Source of the DNA: DATJKD01 sp963834855 | GTDB lineage: Bacteria; Pseudomonadota; Gammaproteobacteria; Steroidobacterales; Steroidobacteraceae | Direction: 5' to 3' | Assembly (NCBI GenBank): GCA_963834855.1 | Contig: CAWIDH010000024.1 | Location: 62,001-126,000, forward strand | DNA: 64,000 nucleotides | Shown here: positions 34,834 through 44,147 of the stretch, one piece after another | Numbering within the stretch: the first letter of the stretch is position 1 | Layout: every line of letters begins with the position of its first letter | Notes under the pieces: model-generated | The model's database searches: none | What the model was told of the DNA's origin: nothing | What the model saw: the letters and a program-made list of their open reading frames with translations, nothing else | Made by a program: the position numbers and the translations under genes

Positions 34834-35778
34834 ATGACGCAAGCTGACAACTCGGTCGTCGCATTGCTCGGTGCGACGGGCGCCATCGGCGCTACCGTCG
34901 CGGCCGCGCTGCGCGCCGCCGGCCGTCGCTACCGGGTCGTCGGGCGATCACGGGCGGCGCTCGAAAAGGCGTTTGGCGGCGATCCGCTCGCCGAGCTTGC
35001 GACCTGGGATCCGGAGGACGAGGCATCGATCCGGCAGGCGCTGCGCGGCGTCGGCGCGGTCGTGCACATGGTGGGCGTCCCGTACACGGACTTCCGCCTG
35101 CATCCGATCCTGATGCGCCGGGTGCTCGATGCGGCAATGGCCGAGGGCGTCGACCGCCTGCTGCTGATCGGCACCCTGTACGTCTTCGGCCGGCCGCAGA
35201 GCGCACGCATCACCGAGGATCACCCGCGGGAGCCGCACACGTTCAAGGGCCGCATGCGCAAGGAGCAGGAAGACCTGGTCCTGGCGGCGCATGCGACGGG
35301 CCGCATCAAGACCACCGTGCTGCGGCTACCGGATTTCTACGGCCCGGGGGTCGAGCGCAGTTACCTGAGCGATGTCTTCATCGCGGCGCGGCAGAACCGA
35401 CGCGCGAAGATGATCGGTCCGATCGACCGGCCCCACGAGTTCGTCTTCGTTCCCGACGTGGGTCCGGTGGTCGTGCAGCTCCTCGACACGCCGGCCGCGT
35501 TCGGCCGCGCCTGGAATCTCGGCGGTGCCGGCGCGATCACCCAGCGCGAGCTCGCAACGATGGCATTCGGCGGGCCGCCCCGCTGCACCGTCGCGGGCAA
35601 GACGATGCTGCGCATGCTGGGTCTCTTCGACCCGTTCATGCGCGAGGTCGTCGAGATGCACTACCTCATGACCGAACCGCTGATCGTCGATGATTCTGCG
35701 CTGCAGCGTCTGCTCGGCACGATCCGCAAGACCCCCTACCCCGAGGGCGTGCGGCAGTGCCTGGACGCGGTTGGATAG
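34834..35778 (+). CDS. NAD(P)-dependent epimerase/dehydratase (extended SDR)
   Basis: 314 residues. The nucleotide-binding loop is VVALLGATGAIGATVAAALR (GxxGxxG). VHMVGVPYTDF is the SDR fourth strand, and the active-site Tyr is probably in LIGTLYVFGRPQ, where the usual YxxxK is replaced by a Tyr followed by Gly-Arg and a later GRMRKEQEDLV segment. TTVLRLPDFYGPGVERSYLS is the typical extended-SDR substrate region. Start ATG 34834 is isolated from the TIR gene by 63 bases. Probably a sugar-nucleotide or steroid/terpenoid NAD(P) oxidoreductase; the substrate is not decidable. It converges on the M20 hydrolase gene. Confidence 0.85.
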   Translation: MTQADNSVVALLGATGAIGATVAAALRAAGRRYRVVGRSRAALEKAFGGDPLAELATWDPEDEASIRQALRGVGAVVHMVGVPYTDFRLHPILMRRVLDAAMAEGVDRLLLIGTLYVFGRPQSARITEDHPREPHTFKGRMRKEQEDLVLAAHATGRIKTTVLRLPDFYGPGVERSYLSDVFIAARQNRRAKMIGPIDRPHEFVFVPDVGPVVVQLLDTPAAFGRAWNLGGAGAITQRELATMAFGGPPRCTVAGKTMLRMLGLFDPFMREVVEMHYLMTEPLIVDDSALQRLLGTIRKTPYPEGVRQCLDAVG

Positions 35779-35822
35779 AGGGCGGCTCGCGCCTCGCAGC
35801 CTCGAGCTGCGTCCATTCCCGA

Positions 35823-37061
35823 TCACACCCGCCGCGCGCGAGCGACGAGCGTGTGCAGCAGCGTATGCGCCCCCGCTGCGAGGTGCGGCGGCGTCGCGCT
35901 CTCAGCTTCGTTGTGACTGAGCCCGTCCTTGCAGGGGACGAAGATCATCCCGGTCGGCGCAACGCGCGCGACGTTCATCGCGTCATGACCGGCGCCGCTC
36001 AGCATGTCCATGCTTGAATAGCCGCAGCGCCGCGCGGCTTCGCGGACGGTGTCGACCAGCGCGCCGGCGAAGTGCACGGGCGGCTTGTTGATAACGCGCT
36101 CGATGCCAATGTCGAGGCCGTTGCGCCCGGCAATCGCGCGCATCGCTTCCTGCATCCGTGCATCGAGTGAGTCGAGCGTGGCGGCGTCCGGGTGCCGCAG
36201 GTCGCAGATGAACACTACCCGCCCCGGGATCGTGGCACCGGAGTTGGGCTCGACTTCGAGCCGCCCGTTGGTGAGCCGCGCCCATTGGTCCTGCTCGCGT
36301 GCGATCCGGTTGAGGGTCGTCACCATCTCCGCCGCACCGAGCAGCGCATCGCGGCGCCGATCCATCGGCGTGGTCCCGGCATGCGAATCCATCCCTGTCA
36401 CCGTGACGCGCAGCCAGCGTATGCCCTGGATTTGCGTGACGATGCCGATCGTCATGCCCGCGGCCTCGAGGATGGGGCCCTGCTCGATGTGCGCCTCGAC
36501 GAAGCAGTCGAGCTTGCGCTCGCCCGGACGCTCCTCGCCGAGGTAGCCCGTGGACTCGAGGTCCTGGCGAACGGTGGTGCCATCGAGCGTCACGGCGGCG
36601 TGGATCTTCGCGACGTCGGCCACCCCGGCGAAGGCGGACGAACCGGCGAGCGGCGGGCTGAATCGCACGCCCTCCTCGTTGGTCCAGACGATGACATCGA
36701 TCGGCGCCTCGGTCTCGACCCGCGCGTTGTTGAGCGCGCGCACCACCTCGAGGCCGGCCAGCACGCCGTAGATCCCGTCGAACTTGCCGCCGTGGGGCTG
36801 CGTATCGAGGTGGCTGCCGGTTGCGACCGCCGCGCGCGCCGAATCGCGCCCGCGCCGGCGCGCATAGATATTGCCGACCTGGTCGAACGTCACCTCGCAA
36901 CCCGCGTCGCGACACCAGCGCACGAACAGGTCACGCCCAGCTTTGTCCTCGATGCTGAGCGCGCCGCGGCAGCAACCACCGTGCGGGAGCGCGCCGACCT
37001 CGCCCATGTCCATCAGGCTCTGCCAGAGCCGGCCCTCATCCACCGGTATGTCAGCGCTCAT
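35823..37061 (-). CDS. M20-family Zn-dependent amidohydrolase (N-carbamoyl-L-amino-acid hydrolase / allantoate amidohydrolase type)
   Basis: 412 residues. It removes a carbamoyl or ureido group from an N-carbamoyl amino acid or allantoate-like compound. Motifs: ATGSHLDTQPHGGKFDG (metal His and Asp), WTNEEGVRF (catalytic and metal Glu), EAHIEQGPIL (metal His), GMDSHAGTTPMDRRRDALLG (dimerisation-domain signature), LSGAGHDAMN (metal His) and the closing VPCKDGLSHNEAE. The start at ATG 37061 overlaps the stop of the TetR gene by four bases; the longer frame upstream is spurious. It is cotranscribed with TetR, downstream of the TonB receptor and hyuA, and completes hydantoin or cyclic-ureide breakdown begun by hyuAB. 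Confidence 0.93.
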   Translation of the reverse strand: MSADIPVDEGRLWQSLMDMGEVGALPHGGCCRGALSIEDKAGRDLFVRWCRDAGCEVTFDQVGNIYARRRGRDSARAAVATGSHLDTQPHGGKFDGIYGVLAGLEVVRALNNARVETEAPIDVIVWTNEEGVRFSPPLAGSSAFAGVADVAKIHAAVTLDGTTVRQDLESTGYLGEERPGERKLDCFVEAHIEQGPILEAAGMTIGIVTQIQGIRWLRVTVTGMDSHAGTTPMDRRRDALLGAAEMVTTLNRIAREQDQWARLTNGRLEVEPNSGATIPGRVVFICDLRHPDAATLDSLDARMQEAMRAIAGRNGLDIGIERVINKPPVHFAGALVDTVREAARRCGYSSMDMLSGAGHDAMNVARVAPTGMIFVPCKDGLSHNEAESATPPHLAAGAHTLLHTLVARARRV

Positions 37062-37792
37062 GTCTTTCCCCTGACCTTTCGTTCCGCTCGTGAGCGGATC
37101 AGCCGTCGTCCGGCGGGCCGCAACCGCCGGGACGGCGGATCCTCGAGGTAAATGGCCCGATACCACATCACGGCCAGCACATCGGCGATGTCCTCGGGTC
37201 GCCCCCCGAACTCGACCAGGTCCTCGGTCCGCCGGATCAGGGCCTGGTAGACGACACCCTCGGTCATGGCACCCAGCATGAACCCCATGCGGCGGGCATG
37301 AGTGGCGTCGCACCGGATCTCACGCCTCAGATACTCCGCAACGCGCAAGTTCCACTTGTGGGCGTTTTCCTTCCAGATCTGGTCGAACTCGGCGTAGTCG
37401 CCCGCCAGGCCGAACAGGCAGGCGAGGATCCCCGGGTTCTGCGCGAATCGCCGCACTACGTTAGTGAGGTTGCCGAAGATCCAGTCGTAGCGGTGCTCGC
37501 TGGCCTCGCCAGGATCGACGTCCGCGAGCAGCTCTGCGAAGAAATCGCGCGAGATCTCCGCGACGATCTCCCGCAGGTCGTGGAAGTATCGGTAAAAGAG
37601 ACCCGTCGCGACGCCCGCGCGCTCGGTAACGTCCTGCACCCGCAGGCTGCGAAATCCCTGCTCGTTCAGCAGTTCGCGCGCGGCGCGCTTCAACCGCTCG
37701 CGGCTTTTCAACCCGCGTGGGTTGAGCGCCGCCAGCGGCTGGACCGATGCGCGACGCTCGGTCCGCGCCAGCCGTGCGCTCTGCTTACCCAT
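37058..37792 (-). CDS. TetR-family transcriptional regulator
   Basis: About 244 residues. The helix-turn-helix lies in RLKRAARELLNEQGFRSLRV followed by QDVTERAGVATGLFYRYFHD, the standard TetR N-terminal domain. The C-terminal ligand domain is helical (NLTNVVRRFAQNPGILACLF). ATG 37792 is five bases after the stop of the TonB receptor gene, and the stop overlaps the start of the M20 hydrolase. The gene is therefore embedded in the run hyuA / TonB receptor / TetR / M20, a common arrangement for a local repressor of a catabolic operon. The inducer is probably a cyclic ureide or its product, by inference. Confidence 0.9.
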   Translation of the reverse strand: MGKQSARLARTERRASVQPLAALNPRGLKSRERLKRAARELLNEQGFRSLRVQDVTERAGVATGLFYRYFHDLREIVAEISRDFFAELLADVDPGEASEHRYDWIFGNLTNVVRRFAQNPGILACLFGLAGDYAEFDQIWKENAHKWNLRVAEYLRREIRCDATHARRMGFMLGAMTEGVVYQALIRRTEDLVEFGGRPEDIADVLAVMWYRAIYLEDPPSRRLRPAGRRLIRSRAERKVRGKT

Positions 37793-37797
37793 CGCTC

Positions 37798-40083
37798 TCA
37801 GAATCGATACTCGAACTCGACGCCCCAGGTCGTCGGAAACCCCATGACGATCTCCGAGAACCCGAGTGACAGCGCCAGGTCCTGTGCGGCGGTACGGTAT
37901 TCCTCGTCGCCGATGTTCTTGACCCAGGCGGAGACCTGCCACGGGCCGTCCTGCGGCATCAGCGACACGCGGGCATTGGCGAGGAAATATCCCTCCTCGG
38001 AGAGGTAATCGCGGTTGTTAGGCTCCAGGAAATGCTCGTCGACGTAATTGAAATCGGTCTGCGCCGCCATCGCTAACGTGGCGCCCATCGGCCACTCGTA
38101 GCGGATGCGGCCGTTGAACGAGACGGAGGGCGCATTCGGGATCTCGTTGCCCTCGATGGTCGTCTCCGGCCCGCCGTCGAGCGGCGGCAGCACGACGTCG
38201 GTCTCGACGATCTCGGTGTCGAGCAGGCTCAAACCCGCCCCGATCGTGAGGTTTGCGGTCGGCAGCCAGTCGAGCATTGCCTCGAGACCCATGATCTCGA
38301 CGTCTCCGGCGTTCTGCAGCCGGGCGCTGGCTTCCGTCGCGCGCACGAACGTCGCCTGGAAGTCCTCGTAGTCGTAGAAGAAGGCGCTGGTGTTGAACCG
38401 CACGCGGTTCTCCGCCAGCGAGAGCTTCATCCCGATCTCGTAGGCGCGCAAGGTCTCCGGGCCGTAGGGCTCGAGCGCCGCCTGTGAAAAGATCACTGCG
38501 GACGAGTACCCGCCGCTGCGGAACGCCTCGCTGACGCTCGCGTAGTACATCGCATCATCGCTTGGCCGGTAACGCAGCACTGCGGAGAAATCGATCTTGT
38601 CCTTCTGGATGCTGGTCGGGAAGTCCAGCGGCCCGCCCTGGTCGGGATTGCCGTCAGGCAGCGGCAGCTGCGAGAGCCGCGGTGCGCCGCTCGCGAGCGC
38701 TGCGTCGAGACTGCCGAACGTGCCGACGAAGGTGGCGCCCGTCCAGTCGCGCGTCTCGTCGGTGTAGCGCAGGCCACCGACGAAGTCGAAGGTGTCCGAC
38801 AGCGGGATGGTCAACTGCCCGAAGAGCGCCCAGGCCTCGGTCTCCTGCACGGCGCCGTTGCTCGTCGGAAGCCCCGCAAGGTCAGTGAGATCGATCGTCT
38901 GGAACCAGTCGATGTCCGTCTTGCCGTAGTTGGCACCGACGATCCACGGCCACCGGAACGTATCGTCCGACGTCAGCCGGATCTCCTGCGAGAAGCTCTC
39001 CACGTCGTTGAACGTGAAGTTGTCCGCGCCGATGTTGGGCGAGGCGTCGATGTCCTGGCTCTGCCGCTTGGAGAAGTCCGCGTAGCCGCTGATCGACGTC
39101 AGCGTCGCATTGCCGAAGTCCCAGTCGATCGTCAGGGTCACGTCGTCCGATTGCAGGTCGAGCGCCGGATCGACGCTCCCCTCCCCGTCGTAGACGTCGC
39201 CGTCGTCGTCGAAGTAACCGAGCCCGTCCACGCAGGGCCCCTCGTCCACCCGGCCGGCGATGACCGGCTCGCAGACGTTAGCGAGGTTGGCGGGGTCACG
39301 CGTTCCGACGTGCTGCAGCAGGGCCTGTTCGGACTCGGCGTCGCCGTACTGGTACATCAGGCGGATGCGGAAGTCGTCGCTCGGGATCCACTCGAGCTGG
39401 CCCCGCGCCGCCAGCGAGTCGTTCTTGCCGAGATCGTTGCTGGTGAACCGGTTGAACGAGTAGCCGTCACTGCTCGAGGCATTGATGGCGCTCACCGACA
39501 GCCGGCCGAGTAGCGTGTCTGTCAGCGGTCCGCTCAGGGCGCCGGACGCCGTGAAGGTGTCGAAGCTGCCGTAGCCGGCGCGGCCGTAACCCTCGAACTC
39601 CTCGGTCGGCCGGGCCGTGATGAAATTGATCGCGCCGCCCGTGCTGTTGCGCCCGTAGAGCGTGCCCTGAGGTCCGCGCAGGACTTCGACCCGCTCGATG
39701 TCGTAGACGGCGAAGTTGAGCATGTCCGGCGTGGGTTGGAACACCTCGTCCACGTACACGCCGACCGAGGGATCGACCGTGCCCGTGAAGTCGTTGATGC
39801 CGACGCCGCGCATGTAGAAGCCGACGGTCGCGAGGCCGTTGGGCCCGTACTTCGCGAGGAGGCCCGGCGTCTGCTCCGCGAGATCGCGCGGCTCCAGCAC
39901 CCGCAAGGCCTGCAGGTCCTCCTGGGAGAAGACGGTCGCGGAATTCGCGACCTCCTGGAGGCGCTCCTCGCGCCGCGTGGCGGTCACGACGATTTCCTCG
40001 AGCGTCGCCTGCTGGGCGACGACCGGGGTCGGCGCACTCGACAGGGCGATCAGTATGAGGCCCGTAACGATCATCGATCTCAT
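37798..40083 (-). CDS. TonB-dependent outer-membrane receptor in the hydantoinase cluster
   Basis: About 761 residues. ATG 40083 follows GGGAGAGG. A signal peptide ends PTPVVAQQ, then TLEEIVVTATRREERLQEVA. Plug motifs: VGFYMRGVGINDFTGTVDPS and VEVLRGPQGTLYGRNSTGGA. The barrel ends TTWGVEFEYRF with terminal Phe. It lies 37 bases downstream of hyuA in the same direction and five bases before TetR, so it belongs to the catabolic operon and probably imports the cyclic amide, or a larger compound carrying it, across the outer membrane. This is unusual, as most hydantoin operons rely on inner-membrane permeases alone. Confidence 0.93.
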   Translation of the reverse strand: MRSMIVTGLILIALSSAPTPVVAQQATLEEIVVTATRREERLQEVANSATVFSQEDLQALRVLEPRDLAEQTPGLLAKYGPNGLATVGFYMRGVGINDFTGTVDPSVGVYVDEVFQPTPDMLNFAVYDIERVEVLRGPQGTLYGRNSTGGAINFITARPTEEFEGYGRAGYGSFDTFTASGALSGPLTDTLLGRLSVSAINASSSDGYSFNRFTSNDLGKNDSLAARGQLEWIPSDDFRIRLMYQYGDAESEQALLQHVGTRDPANLANVCEPVIAGRVDEGPCVDGLGYFDDDGDVYDGEGSVDPALDLQSDDVTLTIDWDFGNATLTSISGYADFSKRQSQDIDASPNIGADNFTFNDVESFSQEIRLTSDDTFRWPWIVGANYGKTDIDWFQTIDLTDLAGLPTSNGAVQETEAWALFGQLTIPLSDTFDFVGGLRYTDETRDWTGATFVGTFGSLDAALASGAPRLSQLPLPDGNPDQGGPLDFPTSIQKDKIDFSAVLRYRPSDDAMYYASVSEAFRSGGYSSAVIFSQAALEPYGPETLRAYEIGMKLSLAENRVRFNTSAFFYDYEDFQATFVRATEASARLQNAGDVEIMGLEAMLDWLPTANLTIGAGLSLLDTEIVETDVVLPPLDGGPETTIEGNEIPNAPSVSFNGRIRYEWPMGATLAMAAQTDFNYVDEHFLEPNNRDYLSEEGYFLANARVSLMPQDGPWQVSAWVKNIGDEEYRTAAQDLALSLGFSEIVMGFPTTWGVEFEYRF

Positions 40084-40120
40084 GACACCTCTCCCGTCGC
40101 TACTCGGCACGTGAACGGCC

Positions 40121-42208
40121 TCAGCCACTGCCCGGTTCGGGCGGCAGCCTGAGGATGATGGAACCGGAATCGTCGACCTCGGCCGTACAATGCGGCGGCA
40201 CGACCGTGGTCGAGTCCACCTGCAGGAGGATCGCGGGGCCCGGAATCGACCGGCCCGGCGGCAGCTTGCTGCGGTCGTAAAACGTCGTTTCGAACGACTC
40301 GAGCTTTACGCCGACGCGGAACACCGCCTGGTCGGTGCGAACGCGCGCCGCCTCGAGCGAACCGCCGGCAGGTCGCGGCGGCTCGCGGATCTTCGCCACT
40401 TCCGCGACAGCGGTCACCCGCAGGTTGACCAGCTCGATCGGCGACTGCGCGAAGTGATGTCCGTACTCGCGCTCGTGCAGCTCGTGGAAACGGTCGAGTG
40501 CGGCGTCGAGGTCGCGGGCGCCGAGGCGTGCCTGCGGCAGCGCGAGCCGCAGCTCGTAGCCCTGCCCCACGTAACGTGCGTCGGCTGACCGCTCGATCGT
40601 CGCCCGCGCCGGGTCGAGGCCGTCGGCCGTGAGCTGCGCGCGTACCACCTGCTCGAGCGCGGCGAGATCCGCGTTCATGCGCTCGAGGTCCATGCGGTTC
40701 GAGACGAGGAAGGCGGTGCGCACGACGTCGTATTTGAGATCGGTCGTGAGCAGCCCGATCGCCGAGTTGATCCCGGGATACGGCGGCACGATGACCTCGG
40801 GAATGCCGAGCATCTGCGCGACCTCGGCGCCGTGCAGCGGCCCCGCCCCGCCCGAGGCCACCAGCGCGTACTGGCGCGGATCGATGCCTTTCTGCACGGT
40901 GCGGGCGCGGATGGCGTTCGCCATGTTGGCATTGAGCACCGCCGTCACGCCTTCGGCGGCCTCGAGCAGCGGCAGCCCGAGTCTCGAAGCGAGCGCCTGC
41001 ACGGCTGCAATCGCGGCGGCGCGGTCGAGCGGCATGGCGCCGCCCAGGAAATTGTTCACGTCGAGCCGGCCGAGCACAATGTTGGCGTCGGTGACGGTCG
41101 CATCCTTGCCGCCCTGTCCGTAGGCGGCCGGCCCGGGCACCGCGCCTGCGCTCTGCGGGCCGACCCGGAACGCGCCGGCGGCGTCGACGTGGGCGATCGA
41201 TCCGCCACCGGCGCCGATCGTGTGCAGGTCGATCATCGGCACGAGGATCGGGTAACCGGCGACGAAGGTGTCGCGTGCCGAGGCTTCTGCGAAGCGCCCG
41301 TCGGTCACCACTCCAATGTCGGCACTCGTGCCGCCGATGTCGAGCGTGATCACGTTGCGACGACCGGCCAGTTTGCCGACCCAGGCGCCGCCAAGCACTC
41401 CCGCAGCCAGACCCGACATCAGCGTGTGCACGGGAAGGTCGGACACCGACCTCGCGGGCGCGACGCCTCCGTTCGACTGCATGATGTGCATCTCCCCCTG
41501 GAAGTCCGCGTCGGCGAGACTGTCGGCCAGGCGGGTCACGTAGTCGCGCACCAGCGGCCCGATGAAGGCGTTCATCGCGGTCGTGGTGAAACGCTCGAAC
41601 TCCCGGAACTGCGGTGAGACCTCGTGCGAGCAGGTCACGAAGACACCCGGGCAATGCTCCTGGACGATCGCTTTTGCCCGCCGCTCGTGCTGCGGGTTGA
41701 TGTACGAAAACAGGAAGCAAATAGCGATCGACGCGACGCCCGCCTCCTTGAGCTCGAGCGCTGCCTGCTCGACCTCCGCCTCGGCGAGCGGCGTGACGAC
41801 CTCCCCGCGCGGCGGCGCGAGCCGCTCAGTCACTACCTTGCGGTGTCGGCGCCGGACCAGCGGCTGGTCCTGCCAGGGGATGCCCTGCTGGATGGAGTAG
41901 TGATGCGGGCGCTGGTGCCGGCCGATGTGGATGATGTCGCGGAAGCCGCGCGTCGTGATCATCCCCGCGCGCGCGCCGCGATACTGCAGCGCCGCGTTGG
42001 TCGCGACCGTCGTGCCGTGGAAGATGTGGTCGATCGCCCCGAGCCCGACCCCCGCGGTGTCGCAGATCTCCGACACCCCGCGCATGAAGGCCCGCGCCGG
42101 GTCATCCGGGGTGCTCGCCACCTTGTGTGTGAGCGTGCGGTTGACATCGGTGTCCGTGAACACGATGTCGGTGAACGTCCCGCCCACGTCGACGCCGATC
42201 AGCCGCAT
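40121..42208 (-). CDS. hyuA: hydantoinase/oxoprolinase subunit A
   Basis: 695 residues. The ATP-dependent ring-opening subunit of N-methylhydantoinase/5-oxoprolinase/acetone-carboxylase-type enzymes. Signature: RLIGVDVGGTFTDIVFTDTD at the N-terminus (actin/ASKHA phosphate loop), HGTTVATNAAL, SHEVSPQFREFERFTTTAMN, IMQSNGGVAP and LDIGGTSADIGVV (second phosphate motif), then GGAGPLHGAEVA near 480. Length and order fit the family. Divergent from hyuB across 142 bases, which is less common than a tandem hyuAB. Together with hyuB it would hydrolyse a five-membered cyclic amide using ATP. It heads the minus-strand run TonB receptor / TetR / M20. Confidence 0.94.
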   Translation of the reverse strand: MRLIGVDVGGTFTDIVFTDTDVNRTLTHKVASTPDDPARAFMRGVSEICDTAGVGLGAIDHIFHGTTVATNAALQYRGARAGMITTRGFRDIIHIGRHQRPHHYSIQQGIPWQDQPLVRRRHRKVVTERLAPPRGEVVTPLAEAEVEQAALELKEAGVASIAICFLFSYINPQHERRAKAIVQEHCPGVFVTCSHEVSPQFREFERFTTTAMNAFIGPLVRDYVTRLADSLADADFQGEMHIMQSNGGVAPARSVSDLPVHTLMSGLAAGVLGGAWVGKLAGRRNVITLDIGGTSADIGVVTDGRFAEASARDTFVAGYPILVPMIDLHTIGAGGGSIAHVDAAGAFRVGPQSAGAVPGPAAYGQGGKDATVTDANIVLGRLDVNNFLGGAMPLDRAAAIAAVQALASRLGLPLLEAAEGVTAVLNANMANAIRARTVQKGIDPRQYALVASGGAGPLHGAEVAQMLGIPEVIVPPYPGINSAIGLLTTDLKYDVVRTAFLVSNRMDLERMNADLAALEQVVRAQLTADGLDPARATIERSADARYVGQGYELRLALPQARLGARDLDAALDRFHELHEREYGHHFAQSPIELVNLRVTAVAEVAKIREPPRPAGGSLEAARVRTDQAVFRVGVKLESFETTFYDRSKLPPGRSIPGPAILLQVDSTTVVPPHCTAEVDDSGSIILRLPPEPGSG

Positions 42209-42247
42209 GTCCGCCTTCCGCGATACCCGCTGCGCCCACGGCCTGTG

Positions 42248-42257
42248 TACGCGTACC
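42248..42257. promoter_or_regulatory. palindrome in the divergent hyuA/hyuB promoter region
   Basis: GTACGCGTAC is a perfect 10-bp palindrome 40 bases from the hyuA start and 94 bases from the hyuB start. It is the clearest symmetric site in the 142-base divergent interval and could bind the cluster's TetR protein, by inference. Confidence 0.3.
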
Positions 42258-42350
42258 TGAATCTGGCGTCAACTTCATTTGGATTGCCGACCGCGGACGG
42301 CTGCAGTAGCCTGTGCGGCAGCGACCCGTGCCCGCACGAGGTGAGCCAGC

Positions 42351-44147
42351 ATGAGCGCACCCAGGCCCGTCATCGACCCGGCTGCAACCCGGCAGCGGGT
42401 CGACCCCGTCACGGCCAGCATCATCCAGGGAGCGCTGGAGAACATCGCCATCGAGATGGGCTACAAGCTCATGCGGATGTCGTACTCGAGCATCATCCGC
42501 GAGTCGGAGGACTTCGGCGCCGCGATCTGCGACGCGCGGGGTCGCCAGCTCTGCGAGTGCTCCAAGAGCACGCCGCTTCAGTCCGGGCCGATCCCGGGCT
42601 ACGTCCGCGGCATCATCCGCGAGTTCGAGGCCCGCGGCGACACGTTTCGCCCCGGGGACGTGATCATCCACAACGACCCGTACAACGGCGCCTCGCACAG
42701 CCCGGACATCGGCTTCTGCGTGCCGATCTTCCACGAGGGAGCGCTGATCGGCTTCTCGATGACGACCGCGCATCACCTCGACATCGGCTCGAGCCAGCCG
42801 GGCAGCGTCGGCGTCGTGGTCTGCGCGGACTCCTACTCCGAGGGGCTGCGGTTCCGCGCGCTCAAGGTCTACGACCAGGGCAAGCGCAACGACGCCTTGT
42901 GGCGCATGATCACCGACAACGTGCGTGTCTCCGACCTCGTCGTCGGCGACATGGGTGCGCAGATCGCCGCCTGCCACGTCGGCGCCCGCCGACTGCTCGA
43001 CCTGGTCGGCCGCTACGGGCTCGCAACGCTCACCAGCGCGATCGAGGACCTGTTCGACTACTCCGAGCGCCTGATGCGCTCGCAGATCGCGAAGCTCCAG
43101 GACGGAACTTATTCCGCGACGGGCTGCATCGACGGCTTCCTCGGAAGCGACGACCCCGCGCTCAAGAACCTGCCGATCAAGATCACCGTCACGGTCGAGG
43201 GCAGTGACCTCACGATCGACCTGACGGGCACCGCCCCGCAGGTCGCGGGGCACGCCATCAACATGCCCTTCGTCGGCACGGTGGACGTCGCACTCTGGCT
43301 CACGCTGCGCTCGATCCTGCTCGACAGCGAGATCTACGGGAACATTCCGCAGAATGACGGCCTCTTCCGCCCCATCCGGATCGTCGCGCCGCGCGGCTGC
43401 ATCGCGAACCCGGTCTTTCCGGCGCCGACGATCGCCCGGTTCGCCCCCGGCAACGTGGTCGCGGACACGCTGATGCGTGCGCTCGCGCCCGCGGTGCCTG
43501 CGCAGGTGTGCGCCGGCGTCGCAAATCTCAAGGCCGTGACGTTCACCGGCTTCCTCGGCGAACAGCAGTGGGTGCACATCGAGATCTTCGAGGGCAGCTA
43601 CGGCGGCCGGCGCGGCAAGGACGGCATGGACAGCGTCGACACGCTCTATGCCAACACGCGCAACAACCCGATCGAGGACATCGAGAGCCACGTGCCGCTG
43701 CGGGTCACCCGTTACGAGCTGCGCGAGGACGCCGTGGCGGCGGGGCGGTGGCGCGGCGGGCTCAACTCGATCAAGGAAGTCCAGTTTCTGACGGACGGCA
43801 ACATCAGCGTCGAGGGCGACGGTCATTCGCATACGCCCTGGGGTTTCCAGGGCGGTGACGATGGCCGAACCTCGCAGCTGCAGTTGATCCGTAACGGCCA
43901 GGCGGCCATCGAGCTGCCCTCGATGCTGCCGACGGTCGTGGTGGCGAAGGGCGACCAGATCCGGGCCATCGGCGGGATCGGTGGCGGCTACGGCAAGCCG
44001 ACCGAACGACCGGCCGCGACCGTGGTCGAGGACGTACTCGACGGGTATCTGACCCGCGAGGCTGCGGCCCGGGATTTTCGCGTCGCGATCGGCGCAGACG
44101 GGAAGGTCGACGCAGCTGCGACGGCTAAGCTGCGCGCCTCCGGTTGA
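42351..44147 (+). CDS. hyuB: hydantoinase/oxoprolinase subunit B
   Basis: 598 residues. Catalytic partner of HyuA. Family motifs: SIIQGALENIAIEMGYKLMR, FGAAICDARGRQL, HNDPYNGASHSPDIGF (metal-site signature) and FSMTTAHHLDIGS, with DGMDSVDTLYANTRNNPIED and VPLRVTRYELREDAVAAGRW later. Start ATG 42351 has GAGGTGAG upstream. Its end overlaps the convergent NCS1 permease gene by 23 bases. HyuB enzymes work as heteromers with HyuA; separate divergent transcription implies coordinated control from the shared interval. Confidence 0.94.
   Translation: MSAPRPVIDPAATRQRVDPVTASIIQGALENIAIEMGYKLMRMSYSSIIRESEDFGAAICDARGRQLCECSKSTPLQSGPIPGYVRGIIREFEARGDTFRPGDVIIHNDPYNGASHSPDIGFCVPIFHEGALIGFSMTTAHHLDIGSSQPGSVGVVVCADSYSEGLRFRALKVYDQGKRNDALWRMITDNVRVSDLVVGDMGAQIAACHVGARRLLDLVGRYGLATLTSAIEDLFDYSERLMRSQIAKLQDGTYSATGCIDGFLGSDDPALKNLPIKITVTVEGSDLTIDLTGTAPQVAGHAINMPFVGTVDVALWLTLRSILLDSEIYGNIPQNDGLFRPIRIVAPRGCIANPVFPAPTIARFAPGNVVADTLMRALAPAVPAQVCAGVANLKAVTFTGFLGEQQWVHIEIFEGSYGGRRGKDGMDSVDTLYANTRNNPIEDIESHVPLRVTRYELREDAVAAGRWRGGLNSIKEVQFLTDGNISVEGDGHSHTPWGFQGGDDGRTSQLQLIRNGQAAIELPSMLPTVVVAKGDQIRAIGGIGGGYGKPTERPAATVVEDVLDGYLTREAAARDFRVAIGADGKVDAAATAKLRASG

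Noticed and set aside
35823..37313. Longer start of the M20 hydrolase
   Set aside because: The extension overlaps the TetR gene and is not protein-like; ATG 37061 gives the usual family length and a four-base overlap.
42102..43832. 576-codon minus-strand frame antisense to hyuB
   Set aside because: HyuB carries family motifs throughout; the antisense frame has none.
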